Assembly: GCA_011389755.1 (NCBI GenBank)
Contig: JAABTR010000009.1
Span: 1-13,994, forward strand
DNA length: 13,994 nucleotides
Direction of reading: 5' to 3'
Source: Deltaproteobacteria bacterium
GTDB lineage: Bacteria > Myxococcota_A > Polyangia > JAAYKL01
The position numbers were made by a program, and so were the translations under genes. Every line of letters begins with the position of its first letter. Position 1 is the first letter of the stretch. The notes under the pieces were generated by a model that was not told the DNA's origin, made no database searches, and saw nothing but the letters and a program-made list of their open reading frames with translations. Positions 1 to 6,889 of this stretch are shown here, one piece after another.

Positions 1-585
1 ACGGCGATGAAGGCCATGGCCGAGCTGAAGAAGCTGCAGTCGTTGTCGGTCATGAGGACCGGCTTGACCGACGCGGGCCTTGCGTCCTTGGAAGGGCTCA
101 CCGGCCTGACGCGCCTCAACCTCGGCCTCACCAAAATAGGGGATGCAGGTCTGGCGCACCTGTCGAAGCTCTCCAATCTCACCGAGCTCAATCTGATGAT
201 CACGCCTATCAGCGATAAGGGAATGAAACACTTGGCCAAACTGAAAGGGCTGCGCGCTCTTTCATTGATGAAGACAAAGGTAGGAGACGCGGGAATGGCC
301 GATATCGCCGAGCTGTCGAGTCTCGAGCTGCTCAATCTGTGGTCGACGCAGGTGGGCGACGACGGGCTGTCCAAGCTCACGGGGCTCGACAAGCTCGAGA
401 CGCTCTATCTGACAGGCACGCGGGTGACGGACGACGGCATCGGGAGCGTGACGAAGCTCGACTCCCTCGAGGAGCTCTACGTGGGCGGGACCGGTGTCGG
501 CGATGAAACCCTCGAGCAGCTCAAAAAGACGCTGCCGTCTGTTTTTATCACCAAGGCGCAAAGGATCAGCGGCTCCGGCGGTTGA
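1..585 (+). CDS. Leucine-rich-repeat protein, C-terminal part (5' end outside window)
   Basis: The reading frame is open from the first base, so the gene starts upstream and this is its C-terminal part. From about base 34 the protein is seven tandem repeats of exactly 24 residues (72 bases), of the form LxxLxLxxTxVxDxGLxxLxxLxx. The invariant positions are the Leu residues, the Thr before the second half, and the Asp-x-Gly turn (for example LTRLNLGLTKIGDAGLAHL). This is a solenoid of the kind used for protein-protein binding in secreted or surface proteins of Myxococcota and Planctomycetes. The last repeat decays into a short tail ending in SGSGG. No catalytic domain, membrane segment or sorting signal is visible in the part present. 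The ligand and cellular location cannot be told without the missing N-terminus. The next gene on this strand is 224 bases away, so it is probably not in the same operon. Confidence 0.85.
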   Translation, partial: TAMKAMAELKKLQSLSVMRTGLTDAGLASLEGLTGLTRLNLGLTKIGDAGLAHLSKLSNLTELNLMITPISDKGMKHLAKLKGLRALSLMKTKVGDAGMADIAELSSLELLNLWSTQVGDDGLSKLTGLDKLETLYLTGTRVTDDGIGSVTKLDSLEELYVGGTGVGDETLEQLKKTLPSVFITKAQRISGSGG

Positions 586-809
586 AGCCCACCAAGCTTT
601 ACATCCTGAGGTAAACAGCCACAACCGAGCCGCTTTTTTCGTGAAAAAGACCCGCCTGAGCGGAAAACCTTTGCAAAATCATCGCGAGTTGGAGTAGATA
701 TCACCGGTGAGGGGAGCGAAAAAGAAAAACTGATGGCGCTTTATTTGTGAGTGATATGAAGGCCGAACTCCGCGCGCCCGGAGAAACAGGCTGACTCAGG
801 TGGACCGAC

Positions 810-1520
810 ATGAAAAGCCTCAATCCCGAAATGACGCAGCTGCTATATGAAGTTTTGACCAATTCGAGCGCCCGAGACTATTCGGGCTACGAACACTCAC
901 GCCCTTTGTCGGTGAGACACAAGGTGGATGGAGATATCGTTTTTTTTGTCGAGGATCTCCTCGACAAAGCGGAGAGTCGCCTGAGCCAGGAGCGGGCAGA
1001 GGTGCTCGCTGACGTCGTGGACAGGGGGATCGTCTCTTGGTGTTTGGCTCTGGAGCCTTCTGAACGCACCAGGCTCGGGCTGGAGGGGCTCTTTGAGCTC
1101 GACGAAATGGATTGCTTTGGGGAAGATAGCGGCGTCCCCGGAGAAAAAAAACAGCCTTTGGCCACCGGCGAAGAGCTCCAGGAAAAGAGGCAGCAGCAGC
1201 TTCAGGCCATCGAGAACCTCGAGCGCATCCGCAAGCGCCTCGTGCGTCAGCTCGATGAGGAGCGGGCAAAAACGGTGAGGTTGGAAAAGGACATCGCCGA
1301 GATGAAGGACAAGGTAGCCCGCGCCGAGGACGACGCTCAGCCTGCGGATCTCCCCGCCTATGACGCCGAGTTTTCCCCCTACACACAGCTCACCGCCCAT
1401 GTCTTCGCGCCACAGACCATGGAGACTCCGGTGGGGACTCATCACCTGCGCAAAGAAAACAGCAGAAGACACGACAGCAGCGCGAGAGGCAGCGGCGCGG
1501 GCCGAAGCCGCCGAAGTTAA
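810..1520 (+). CDS. Hypothetical protein with central coiled coil
   Basis: I do not recognise this 236-residue protein. The ATG is chosen because AGGTGG lies at 798-803, six bases upstream. Residues 1-105 look like a compact, mostly helical domain with no signal peptide or membrane segment. An acidic stretch and a Pro/Gly break follow, then a highly charged coiled coil at about 120-176 (Glu, Lys, Arg and Gln with heptad Leu/Ile/Val). A short Pro/Tyr-rich linker leads to a basic tail ending in GRSRRS. The tail, from about base 1430, uses several AGA codons and is less convincing as coding sequence than the rest, so a frame error near the end is possible. The downstream gene is on the opposite strand and converges with it. 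The layout suggests a cytoplasmic structural or adaptor protein, but this is inference. Confidence 0.6.
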   Translation: MKSLNPEMTQLLYEVLTNSSARDYSGYEHSRPLSVRHKVDGDIVFFVEDLLDKAESRLSQERAEVLADVVDRGIVSWCLALEPSERTRLGLEGLFELDEMDCFGEDSGVPGEKKQPLATGEELQEKRQQQLQAIENLERIRKRLVRQLDEERAKTVRLEKDIAEMKDKVARAEDDAQPADLPAYDAEFSPYTQLTAHVFAPQTMETPVGTHHLRKENSRRHDSSARGSGAGRSRRS

Positions 1521-1557
1521 ACGGGCAGGGCGGTGCCTGGGCGGCGGCGTGTTTTTT
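1507..1557 (+). terminator. Possible terminator at the end of the coiled-coil gene
   Basis: GCCGCCG at 1507-1513 can pair with CGGCGGC at 1542-1548 and is followed by GTGTTTTTT (the T run is 1552-1557). The loop of 28 bases is long and the 5' arm lies inside the last codons of the upstream gene, so this is weak support. The T run also forms the stop codon region of the convergent Nudix gene. Confidence 0.25.
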
Positions 1558-2200
1558 AGGTGGGGCGCGGCGCGTCTTCGAGCAGATCGATCGCCAGGGC
1601 AGACCACGACTCGAGCTCGCTGCGGCGCCGGACGCGCAGATCCTCGATGTCAAAAAATCCCGATTGTGTCAGCTGGGATTCTCTTCGCTTGACGTCGGGG
1701 CCGGTCAAATCGCAAAGGTGTACGATGCCGAAGTGGACGCGGCCGACAGGGTTTGAGTCGTCGTTTATCAGACCGATGACCCGGGGCTCGAACGGTCCGC
1801 TGACTTCGACTTCCTCTTCGATTTCGCGCCGGACTGCCCGCAGGTAGGTTTCTTTGTTGCTCGAGCCGCCACGAGCGCCTGCCGGGTCTTCGTCGCAGGG
1901 ATTGATGTGCCCGCCGACGCCGATGGAGCGGTTGCCCACGAGGCGCGCTTCGCCTGCCCCTGTGCCGCGGACATAAGAAAACACCCGGTCTTCGTGGCGA
2001 AACAACACGTAGGGGATGATCTGCTGGAGCGATTCGTCGTGCTCCGCAGCGGCTCTCGGGTGAAAGTGGTTGTTTTGTTTGGACAAGATGGTGTCGATGT
2101 AGACCGAGACCTCTTTGCTGGTGCCTTGAAAGGCGCCGAGGTCTTCGAGCAGGGTTCGACTAAAGACCAGTATCTGCTCGCCGCTATATCTATCTTGCAT
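1556..2200 (-). CDS. Nudix (MutT-like) hydrolase / predicted phosphoesterase
   Basis: This 214-residue protein should hydrolyse a nucleoside-diphosphate-linked or related phosphorylated substrate, with Mg2+ held by the Nudix glutamates. The Nudix box is at residues 111-133: Gly111, Glu117, Arg125-Glu126, then IEEEVEV. It fits GX5EX7REUXEEXGU except that the Gly near the end is Glu132. The catalytic metal ligands of the REUXEE core (Glu126, Glu129, Glu130) are kept. The N-terminal segment IIPYVLFRHEDRVFSY and the motif SIGVGGHIN at 92-100 resemble the larger MutT-related 'predicted phosphoesterase' proteins (COG4112 as I remember it) more than housekeeping MutT. The ATG is preceded by AGGAAT about eight bases upstream. 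It is transcribed divergently from the kinase operon, with a 148-base gap. The substrate is unknown. Confidence 0.82.
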   Translation of the reverse strand: MQDRYSGEQILVFSRTLLEDLGAFQGTSKEVSVYIDTILSKQNNHFHPRAAAEHDESLQQIIPYVLFRHEDRVFSYVRGTGAGEARLVGNRSIGVGGHINPCDEDPAGARGGSSNKETYLRAVRREIEEEVEVSGPFEPRVIGLINDDSNPVGRVHFGIVHLCDLTGPDVKRRESQLTQSGFFDIEDLRVRRRSELESWSALAIDLLEDAPRPT

Positions 2201-2222
2201 GGTGCAATTCCTAGTGTTTGTG

Positions 2223-2280
2223 GACCTTTTCGAGGTCTGCCGCCGGAAAGTGACATAAGGGGCGCCTTTTCGTCAAGGCG
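2223..2280. promoter_or_regulatory. Divergent intergenic region with two small inverted repeats
   Basis: The 148-base space between the Nudix gene and the kinase operon must hold the promoters of both. It contains GACCT-TTTCG-AGGTC (2223-2237) and CGCCTT-TTCGTC-AAGGCG (2263-2280), perfect 5- and 6-base stems. No convincing -35/-10 pair was found for either gene. The repeats could be operator half-sites or chance. Confidence 0.25.
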
Positions 2281-2348
2281 GGTGGCAAGTCCAAACGCTT
2301 CGGCGTAGACTGCGGACCGGCCAAAAGAGACAGGACGCGCCCAAAGAC

Positions 2349-4178
2349 ATGAAGATTCGCACGAAAATTCTCGGTTTGTTCACCCTGGGAGCCGTGGTTC
2401 CGCTGCTCGTCAGTCATTTCTTCGCGGTGAGCATGGCCAGCTCGGCCCTCAGGGGCAGCATCGCCGGTTCTGTGGTCGATGCCACGACGCTCATGGCCGG
2501 GCAGATATCCCAGAGGCTCGAGCGGCTTGTGATCGATTTGGAGAACACGGTGTTGTCCATGCCGTTTTCAAAGCTCGATCGCTCCAATCTTCACCCGGCC
2601 TTGGAAGTTCCGTACCGCCAACTGCCCGAGGTCACCATCGTCGCACTCTTGGATGAATCGGGGCGCGCGGTGACGCCGCCCTACGTGAAAAGCGCGCAAG
2701 AGGCGAGGGCTCTGGGACGAGAATCGGTATCCCAGAGAGATCTCGACCTTTTCTCCGAGAACGTGCCTCTGCGCTTGGCGTTGTCCGCCGAGGCGGCTTT
2801 TGGGCCGGTGTATTTTTCGTCCAAAGGAAAGCCCCGTATCGTCGCGGCTAAATCGTTTCAGGCACGAGAAAAAGGAAAGCGATGGGTCTTCGCGGTGGAG
2901 CTGTCACTCGCTTCAACGTGCGAGCTGGTTTCTCGTTACGAAGAAGAGGGCGTCAAATCGGCGCGACTCTTCGATGCGCGGGGCACTGTCTTTTGCGTCG
3001 AGGCAAAAGACGCCGCCTCGACCCTCGTCGACCCGCGCACGCTTGAAAATCTTGTCGCGTCCCGGCGCATCGGGACCTACACGCACCCTTCCGGCTCCGC
3101 GGTGCTCGCTGCCGCGGCACCTATCGGGGTCACCAACTGGAGCCTCTTGTTCGAGCACTCCGAGGAGATCGCGCTTAAACCAGTTAAGACATCCCTTTAC
3201 TGGACGGCCCTCTGGGTCGGGGTGGCGCTTGCCATCGCGGTTGTCGGCGGTTTCCTGCTGGCGCGCGGCTTGACCCGGCCCATCGAGTCTCTCGAGGTGG
3301 CCGCTCAGAGTATCTCACACGGCAAGTACGGTGCGCTCATCGAAGTCGGCTCGCGAGACGAGCTCGGCCGGCTGGCTGAGGCCTTCAACCATATGAGTCG
3401 GGAGATTCAATCGTGGAATCGGGAGCTGACCGCGCGGGTGCAGGAGCGGACAGAAGAGCTCCGAGAAGCTCACGAGCAGATCCTCAAGACGCAGAAGCTC
3501 GCAGCGGTCGGCGAGCTGGGATCCGGAGTCGCGCACGAGATCAACAACCCGCTGACCGGGGTTATTGGCACCGCTCAGCTCCTCGAGGCGACGGTCGAAC
3601 CGGGCAGCGAGGTGGCGAGAGGTCTTGGGGACATCGTTTCCGGAGCAAAAAGAGTGGCCGAGGTCGTCGACTCGCTGCTTCGATTGTCCCAAAGTCAGGT
3701 GTCAGCCCAGATGCACATGATCGACCTGTGCGAGGTGATTCCGAGTGTCCTGGCGATGTTCGAGGCTCGGTTCCAGGAGCATGGCGTCGTCGTGAAGACC
3801 TCCATTGACAGAGAGTGTCGCATCTATGCGATCGAGAACGACCTGAGGCTGGTGCTCAACCAGCTCATCGAAAACGCTCTTCGAGCCATGGCAGGTGGCG
3901 GCCGATTGCTGGTGGAAGCCGAGCGGGTGGACGGCGGCGCCGTCAAGCTTCGTGTGAGAGACACAGGCGCCGGCATGCCCAGCGAGGTTCGGCAGCGCGC
4001 ATTCGATCCGTTTTTTACGACAAATGCGCCGGGTAGCGGGGCCCGAGGTCTCGGGTTGCCGATGGTGCAGCGAATCGTAGACGAGCACGACGGACGTATT
4101 GTATTAGAATCAGAGGTTGATCGAGGGACCATAGTGAAAATATACCTACCCGGTGTTGCTCGGTTGTCTCGTGCTTAG
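2349..4178 (+). CDS. Membrane sensor histidine kinase (periplasmic sensor, HAMP, HisKA, HATPase)
   Basis: This 609-residue protein senses an unknown signal outside the inner membrane and autophosphorylates. A membrane segment at about 7-30 and a second at about 284-305 enclose a periplasmic domain of about 250 residues, consistent with a double-Cache (dCache) fold. That domain holds Cys191 and Cys216, which might pair. A HAMP domain (about 305-358) and a short coiled coil lead to HisKA. His396, in the motif GVAHEINNPL, is the phospho-acceptor. The ATPase domain has the N box around Asn509, the G1 motif RVRDTGAGMP (Asp538), the F motif FDPFFTT (552-558) and a glycine-rich G2 at about 562-573. 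There is no receiver domain, so phosphate must go to a partner. It is first in the operon, 58 bases before the hybrid kinase, whose intact receiver is the closest candidate partner. The ribosome-binding site (AGGA at 2332-2335) is weak and distant. Confidence 0.93.
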   Translation: MKIRTKILGLFTLGAVVPLLVSHFFAVSMASSALRGSIAGSVVDATTLMAGQISQRLERLVIDLENTVLSMPFSKLDRSNLHPALEVPYRQLPEVTIVALLDESGRAVTPPYVKSAQEARALGRESVSQRDLDLFSENVPLRLALSAEAAFGPVYFSSKGKPRIVAAKSFQAREKGKRWVFAVELSLASTCELVSRYEEEGVKSARLFDARGTVFCVEAKDAASTLVDPRTLENLVASRRIGTYTHPSGSAVLAAAAPIGVTNWSLLFEHSEEIALKPVKTSLYWTALWVGVALAIAVVGGFLLARGLTRPIESLEVAAQSISHGKYGALIEVGSRDELGRLAEAFNHMSREIQSWNRELTARVQERTEELREAHEQILKTQKLAAVGELGSGVAHEINNPLTGVIGTAQLLEATVEPGSEVARGLGDIVSGAKRVAEVVDSLLRLSQSQVSAQMHMIDLCEVIPSVLAMFEARFQEHGVVVKTSIDRECRIYAIENDLRLVLNQLIENALRAMAGGGRLLVEAERVDGGAVKLRVRDTGAGMPSEVRQRAFDPFFTTNAPGSGARGLGLPMVQRIVDEHDGRIVLESEVDRGTIVKIYLPGVARLSRA

Positions 4179-4199
4179 GTGTCGCAAAAAAGAGGCATC

Positions 4200-4214
4200 T
4201 AAAAAAAAGCGGTC
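4200..4214 (+). repeat. 15-base direct repeat, copy 1 (TAAAAAAAAGCGGTC)
   Basis: This exact 15-mer also occurs at 11830-11844. Here it lies 22 bases before the GTG start of the hybrid kinase. In the other copy it lies 24 bases before the ATG of the small lipoprotein. Shared position relative to a start codon makes it worth noting, but the A-tract raises the chance of coincidence. Confidence 0.5.
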
Positions 4215-4224
4215 GCAACCACCC

Positions 4225-4230
4225 AGGAGA
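4225..4230 (+). promoter_or_regulatory. Ribosome-binding site fixing the GTG start of the hybrid kinase
   Basis: AGGAGA is followed by six bases (TTTTAA) and GTG at 4237. No ATG at a suitable distance competes, so translation most likely begins at this GTG. Confidence 0.7.
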
Positions 4231-4236
4231 TTTTAA

Positions 4237-5889
4237 GTGAAGAGAGACGACCCCACGGCGCGTGAGCTGATAGACAGCATGAACGAAGAACGCTGGTTCC
4301 AGCTCACGAAAATGGCGGAGATGGGGCTGTCGTTCGCGGCGATTGTCCACGAGTCGCGGCAGCCTCTGTCGGCGGCCAAAATGGCGCTTCAGCTCATGAG
4401 ATCGAGTCTCGATGATCCCCTCGAGAGCCGGGAGTACCTCGCTCAGGCCTTGGGGCAGCTCTCCCGTATCGAGAAGCTTCTGGACCAGGTGCGCGGATTT
4501 CTTCGGCCTGCTTTGCAAAATCGGGAGCTCGCCGATCTCTGCGACGTCGTCTCCCGGGTGCTGGGCATGTGGACCGGTGATCTGGAGAGCAAGGGGATTT
4601 CGCTCGACATCGAGACCGATCCCGCGGCGGTCCGTGTTTACGTGGAACGATTTAAAATCGAACAGCTCGTCTTCAACCTCATCGGGAACGCGCGGGATGC
4701 CCTCGTCGCCAAGGGAGGGAAGCATTTGGCGGTCCGAGTCGTCTCGTCAGGGCCGACGACGACAGACCTCATCGTCGCCGACGACGGAGAGGGGATCCCT
4801 CCGGAGAATGTAGACAGGGTCTTCGAGCCTTTCTTCTCGACGAAAGGGGAAGAGAAAGGAACCGGGCTGGGGCTCTTTGTGGCGAGGAGGATCGCCGAAC
4901 AGCACAGCACGAAGCTGGAGCTGCTGGATGATGCCATGCTCGTCAGGTTGGGGCTCGAGACGATGAGGACAGCCTTTCGCGTCCGATTGTCCGACGCCAC
5001 GGATTTCTTGGCCGAGTCCGGAGAAAAGGCGGTAAAGGGGCCGCTTCGCAAGGTCCTCATCGTCGATGACGAAGAAGTTGTCCGAAAGCTGCTGGGAAAA
5101 GTGGCGAAGCGCTGCTCTCTCGAGCCCACGTTGGTCTCCACGGGAGAAGAAGCGGTCGAATCTCTGGAGGCGGAGTCCTATGACCTGCTCATCACAGACA
5201 AGAACCTGCCCGGGATAAACGGACTGGAAGTGGCCCGCCTGGCCAAACACTTAAACCCCTGTCTCCCCGTCATGATGATAACGGGCTACGCGTCGGAGTC
5301 TTCCGCGACCGAAGCGGCTTCGCTGGGGCTCGCGGACTACATCGTAAAGCCTCTGGATGTGGACGAGTTGAGCAAAAGGGTCGTCTCGCTTTTATCCGGA
5401 TCGCCCCAGTGGCCCCAGGCTCCTGAGCCCTTTGAAACGAGCGACCCGGCTAAGGGCGAAGACACCGGGCCGCTGGAGCTCGCGTGGCAGGACCTGCCCG
5501 TCTTCGTCATCGAGGCGGATGACGGTATTCGGCAGAGAATCGATCACATACTGACGGGCGCAGGTATGTCTGTTTTTGCCAGGAGCGCCGCGCCGGACGC
5601 CTACGGAGACCTGGAAGAGAATCGAGGGGCGATAATTATTGCGAACACTTTTGTTTTAAAGACGCATGCCGATTGGTTTGAGGGCCACCCACATGATAGG
5701 AAGGCGCTCGGCAGCGTCGTCATCATGGATCATGGCGGCGTCGACAAAGCGATAGAAGCGATTCATCTGGGAGCTCGAGGGATGTTCGCTCCACCTTTCG
5801 ACGAGAGCAAGATCATCGCGGAGTACCGCAGAGCGGTGAAGAGGCTGCTCAAAGAGAAAAGGAAGGCGAAATCGCAAACGATTTCGTGA
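4237..5889 (+). CDS. Soluble hybrid histidine kinase: HisKA-HATPase-receiver-degenerate receiver
   Basis: This 550-residue protein is a cytoplasmic kinase with no sensor domain; only about 20 residues precede the HisKA helix. His38 in HESRQPL is the phospho-acceptor, a FixL-like H box unlike the HEINNPL of the other two kinases here. The ATPase shows N151 (N box), DDGEGIPP (182-188), FEPFFSTK and GTGLGLFVA. A complete receiver follows at about 271-388, with acidic Asp277/Asp278, phospho-acceptor Asp321 in LLITDKNLPG, Thr349 and Lys371. A second receiver-like domain (about 420-540) keeps the hydrophobic pattern. It has Glu425/Ala426 in the acidic pocket, Ala469 or Asn470 in place of the phospho-Asp, and Pro519 in place of the Lys, so it cannot be phosphorylated in the usual way. 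It may serve as a binding module. It is the second gene of the operon and probably exchanges phosphate with the upstream membrane kinase. No DNA-binding output domain is present. Confidence 0.92.
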   Translation: MKRDDPTARELIDSMNEERWFQLTKMAEMGLSFAAIVHESRQPLSAAKMALQLMRSSLDDPLESREYLAQALGQLSRIEKLLDQVRGFLRPALQNRELADLCDVVSRVLGMWTGDLESKGISLDIETDPAAVRVYVERFKIEQLVFNLIGNARDALVAKGGKHLAVRVVSSGPTTTDLIVADDGEGIPPENVDRVFEPFFSTKGEEKGTGLGLFVARRIAEQHSTKLELLDDAMLVRLGLETMRTAFRVRLSDATDFLAESGEKAVKGPLRKVLIVDDEEVVRKLLGKVAKRCSLEPTLVSTGEEAVESLEAESYDLLITDKNLPGINGLEVARLAKHLNPCLPVMMITGYASESSATEAASLGLADYIVKPLDVDELSKRVVSLLSGSPQWPQAPEPFETSDPAKGEDTGPLELAWQDLPVFVIEADDGIRQRIDHILTGAGMSVFARSAAPDAYGDLEENRGAIIIANTFVLKTHADWFEGHPHDRKALGSVVIMDHGGVDKAIEAIHLGARGMFAPPFDESKIIAEYRRAVKRLLKEKRKAKSQTIS

Positions 5890-5908
5890 CGAGGTACATA
5901 TCACCGAG

Positions 5909-6889
5909 ATGCTGGCGCGTGTGATCACATATGGACTTGTCGTGGCCGTTTTGACGGGCCTGGGGATTTGGGGGTCAAATTTTTTCTTCGGCGAAGAAGC
6001 GCAAAAAGCTATCCCCCGAGCCGTCGCCCCGGCGCAGGCTCGGTCCGAACACAGGGCCGATGGGGGGCAAGACGCGGGCGGCTCCGGACCAAGGGTTCAG
6101 GAGATCGCGGATGACCTCACGGTGCTCTCGGTCTCGGGCAACGCGGAACATCAGCCCGACGGCGCGACCGACTGGACGGTGCTCGAAGAGGGAGCCCTGC
6201 TCAAGGGGCGGCAGATCCTCAAGACAGGCGGCGATTCCAGGCTGACCCTCGGCGTCGGTAATAAATCACGAGTCGAACTCGACGAGCGCGCAGAGCTCCG
6301 CCTCAAGGATATTACCAGCCAGGGCCACCAGTTTCAGCTGATCGAAGGTCGTATCTCCGTCGACTACAAAGAGCAGGGACGACGTGTCCGGATTGAAAAC
6401 CGCGACGGAACGGCGGTCGCCGAAGCCGAAGAGGGGATCTTCACCGTTTTGGGCACGGGGACCACGGTGGCGGTCGCGACGAAGACCGGGAGAGTGGACC
6501 TGAGCGCGGGCGGGCAGACCGTTGAGGTCGCTGCCGGGCAGCAATCGGTGGTGGAGCAGGGAGGCGTTCCGGCGGCGCCTAGGCCGATCCCGGTGGACGT
6601 CATGCTTCGCGTTGTGGATCCGGGGTGTCTTGTTCAAAGGAATGCCTTTTTGGTCGTGAAAGGCCGCGCTGACGAGGGCTCTCGCGTCACCGTCGACGGG
6701 GAGGACGTGGAGCTCGGTCCCGATGGAAATTTCGCAAAGGGCGTGGGACTCAAGGTTGGAAAGAATCGCATCGTCATCGAGGCCGTAGACGCTTCAGGGA
6801 ATCAAAAGCGCAAGGTGTTGCCCTGCGTCATCGTGGACCCCGGCGCTCCCATAGAAAAAGTGGACATCAAGTGGGGGCCATCGAGTTGA
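5909..6889 (+). CDS. Membrane-anchored FecR-domain protein with C-terminal Ig-like domain
   Basis: This 326-residue protein has one membrane segment near the N-terminus (about 6-22) and a Pro/Ala/Gly-rich linker, and the rest is exported. Residues about 70-215 match the FecR fold: a TVLEEGALLKGRQILKT-type start, repeated beta strands, an EAEEGIFTVLGTGT-like centre and a closing VAAGQQSVVEQG. Residues about 228-311 form an Ig-like/glucodextranase-B-like domain with Asp-x-Gly turns; Cys240 and Cys306 could form a disulfide. Classical FecR proteins carry a cytoplasmic anti-sigma segment before the membrane anchor and are paired with FecI and a TonB receptor. Here the protein starts at the membrane segment and has no such partners, so a FecI-type sigma control is unlikely. 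It starts 19 bases after the kinase stop and overlaps the next gene by 19 bases. This suggests tight co-translation and a structural or sensory role between inner and outer membrane. Confidence 0.85.
   Translation: MLARVITYGLVVAVLTGLGIWGSNFFFGEEAQKAIPRAVAPAQARSEHRADGGQDAGGSGPRVQEIADDLTVLSVSGNAEHQPDGATDWTVLEEGALLKGRQILKTGGDSRLTLGVGNKSRVELDERAELRLKDITSQGHQFQLIEGRISVDYKEQGRRVRIENRDGTAVAEAEEGIFTVLGTGTTVAVATKTGRVDLSAGGQTVEVAAGQQSVVEQGGVPAAPRPIPVDVMLRVVDPGCLVQRNAFLVVKGRADEGSRVTVDGEDVELGPDGNFAKGVGLKVGKNRIVIEAVDASGNQKRKVLPCVIVDPGAPIEKVDIKWGPSS

Noticed and set aside
630..639. Inverse-strand AAAAAAGCGG resembling the 15-base repeat
   Set aside because: Only a partial match, on the minus strand, and not followed by a start codon.
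586..809. Possible promoter (TTGCAA at 671, TAGATA at 695) before the coiled-coil gene
   Set aside because: Spacing is 18 bases but only four and three consensus bases match, which is little better than chance.
820..1607. Long open frames on the minus strand opposite the coiled-coil gene
   Set aside because: They overlap the plus-strand gene, whose start has a good ribosome-binding site and whose protein has an ordered coiled coil; the minus frames are low-complexity Arg/Ser/Pro sequences.
4015..4725. 236-codon minus-strand frame across the junction of the two kinase genes
   Set aside because: It lies opposite the ATPase domain of one kinase and the HisKA region of the next, and shows no domain of its own.
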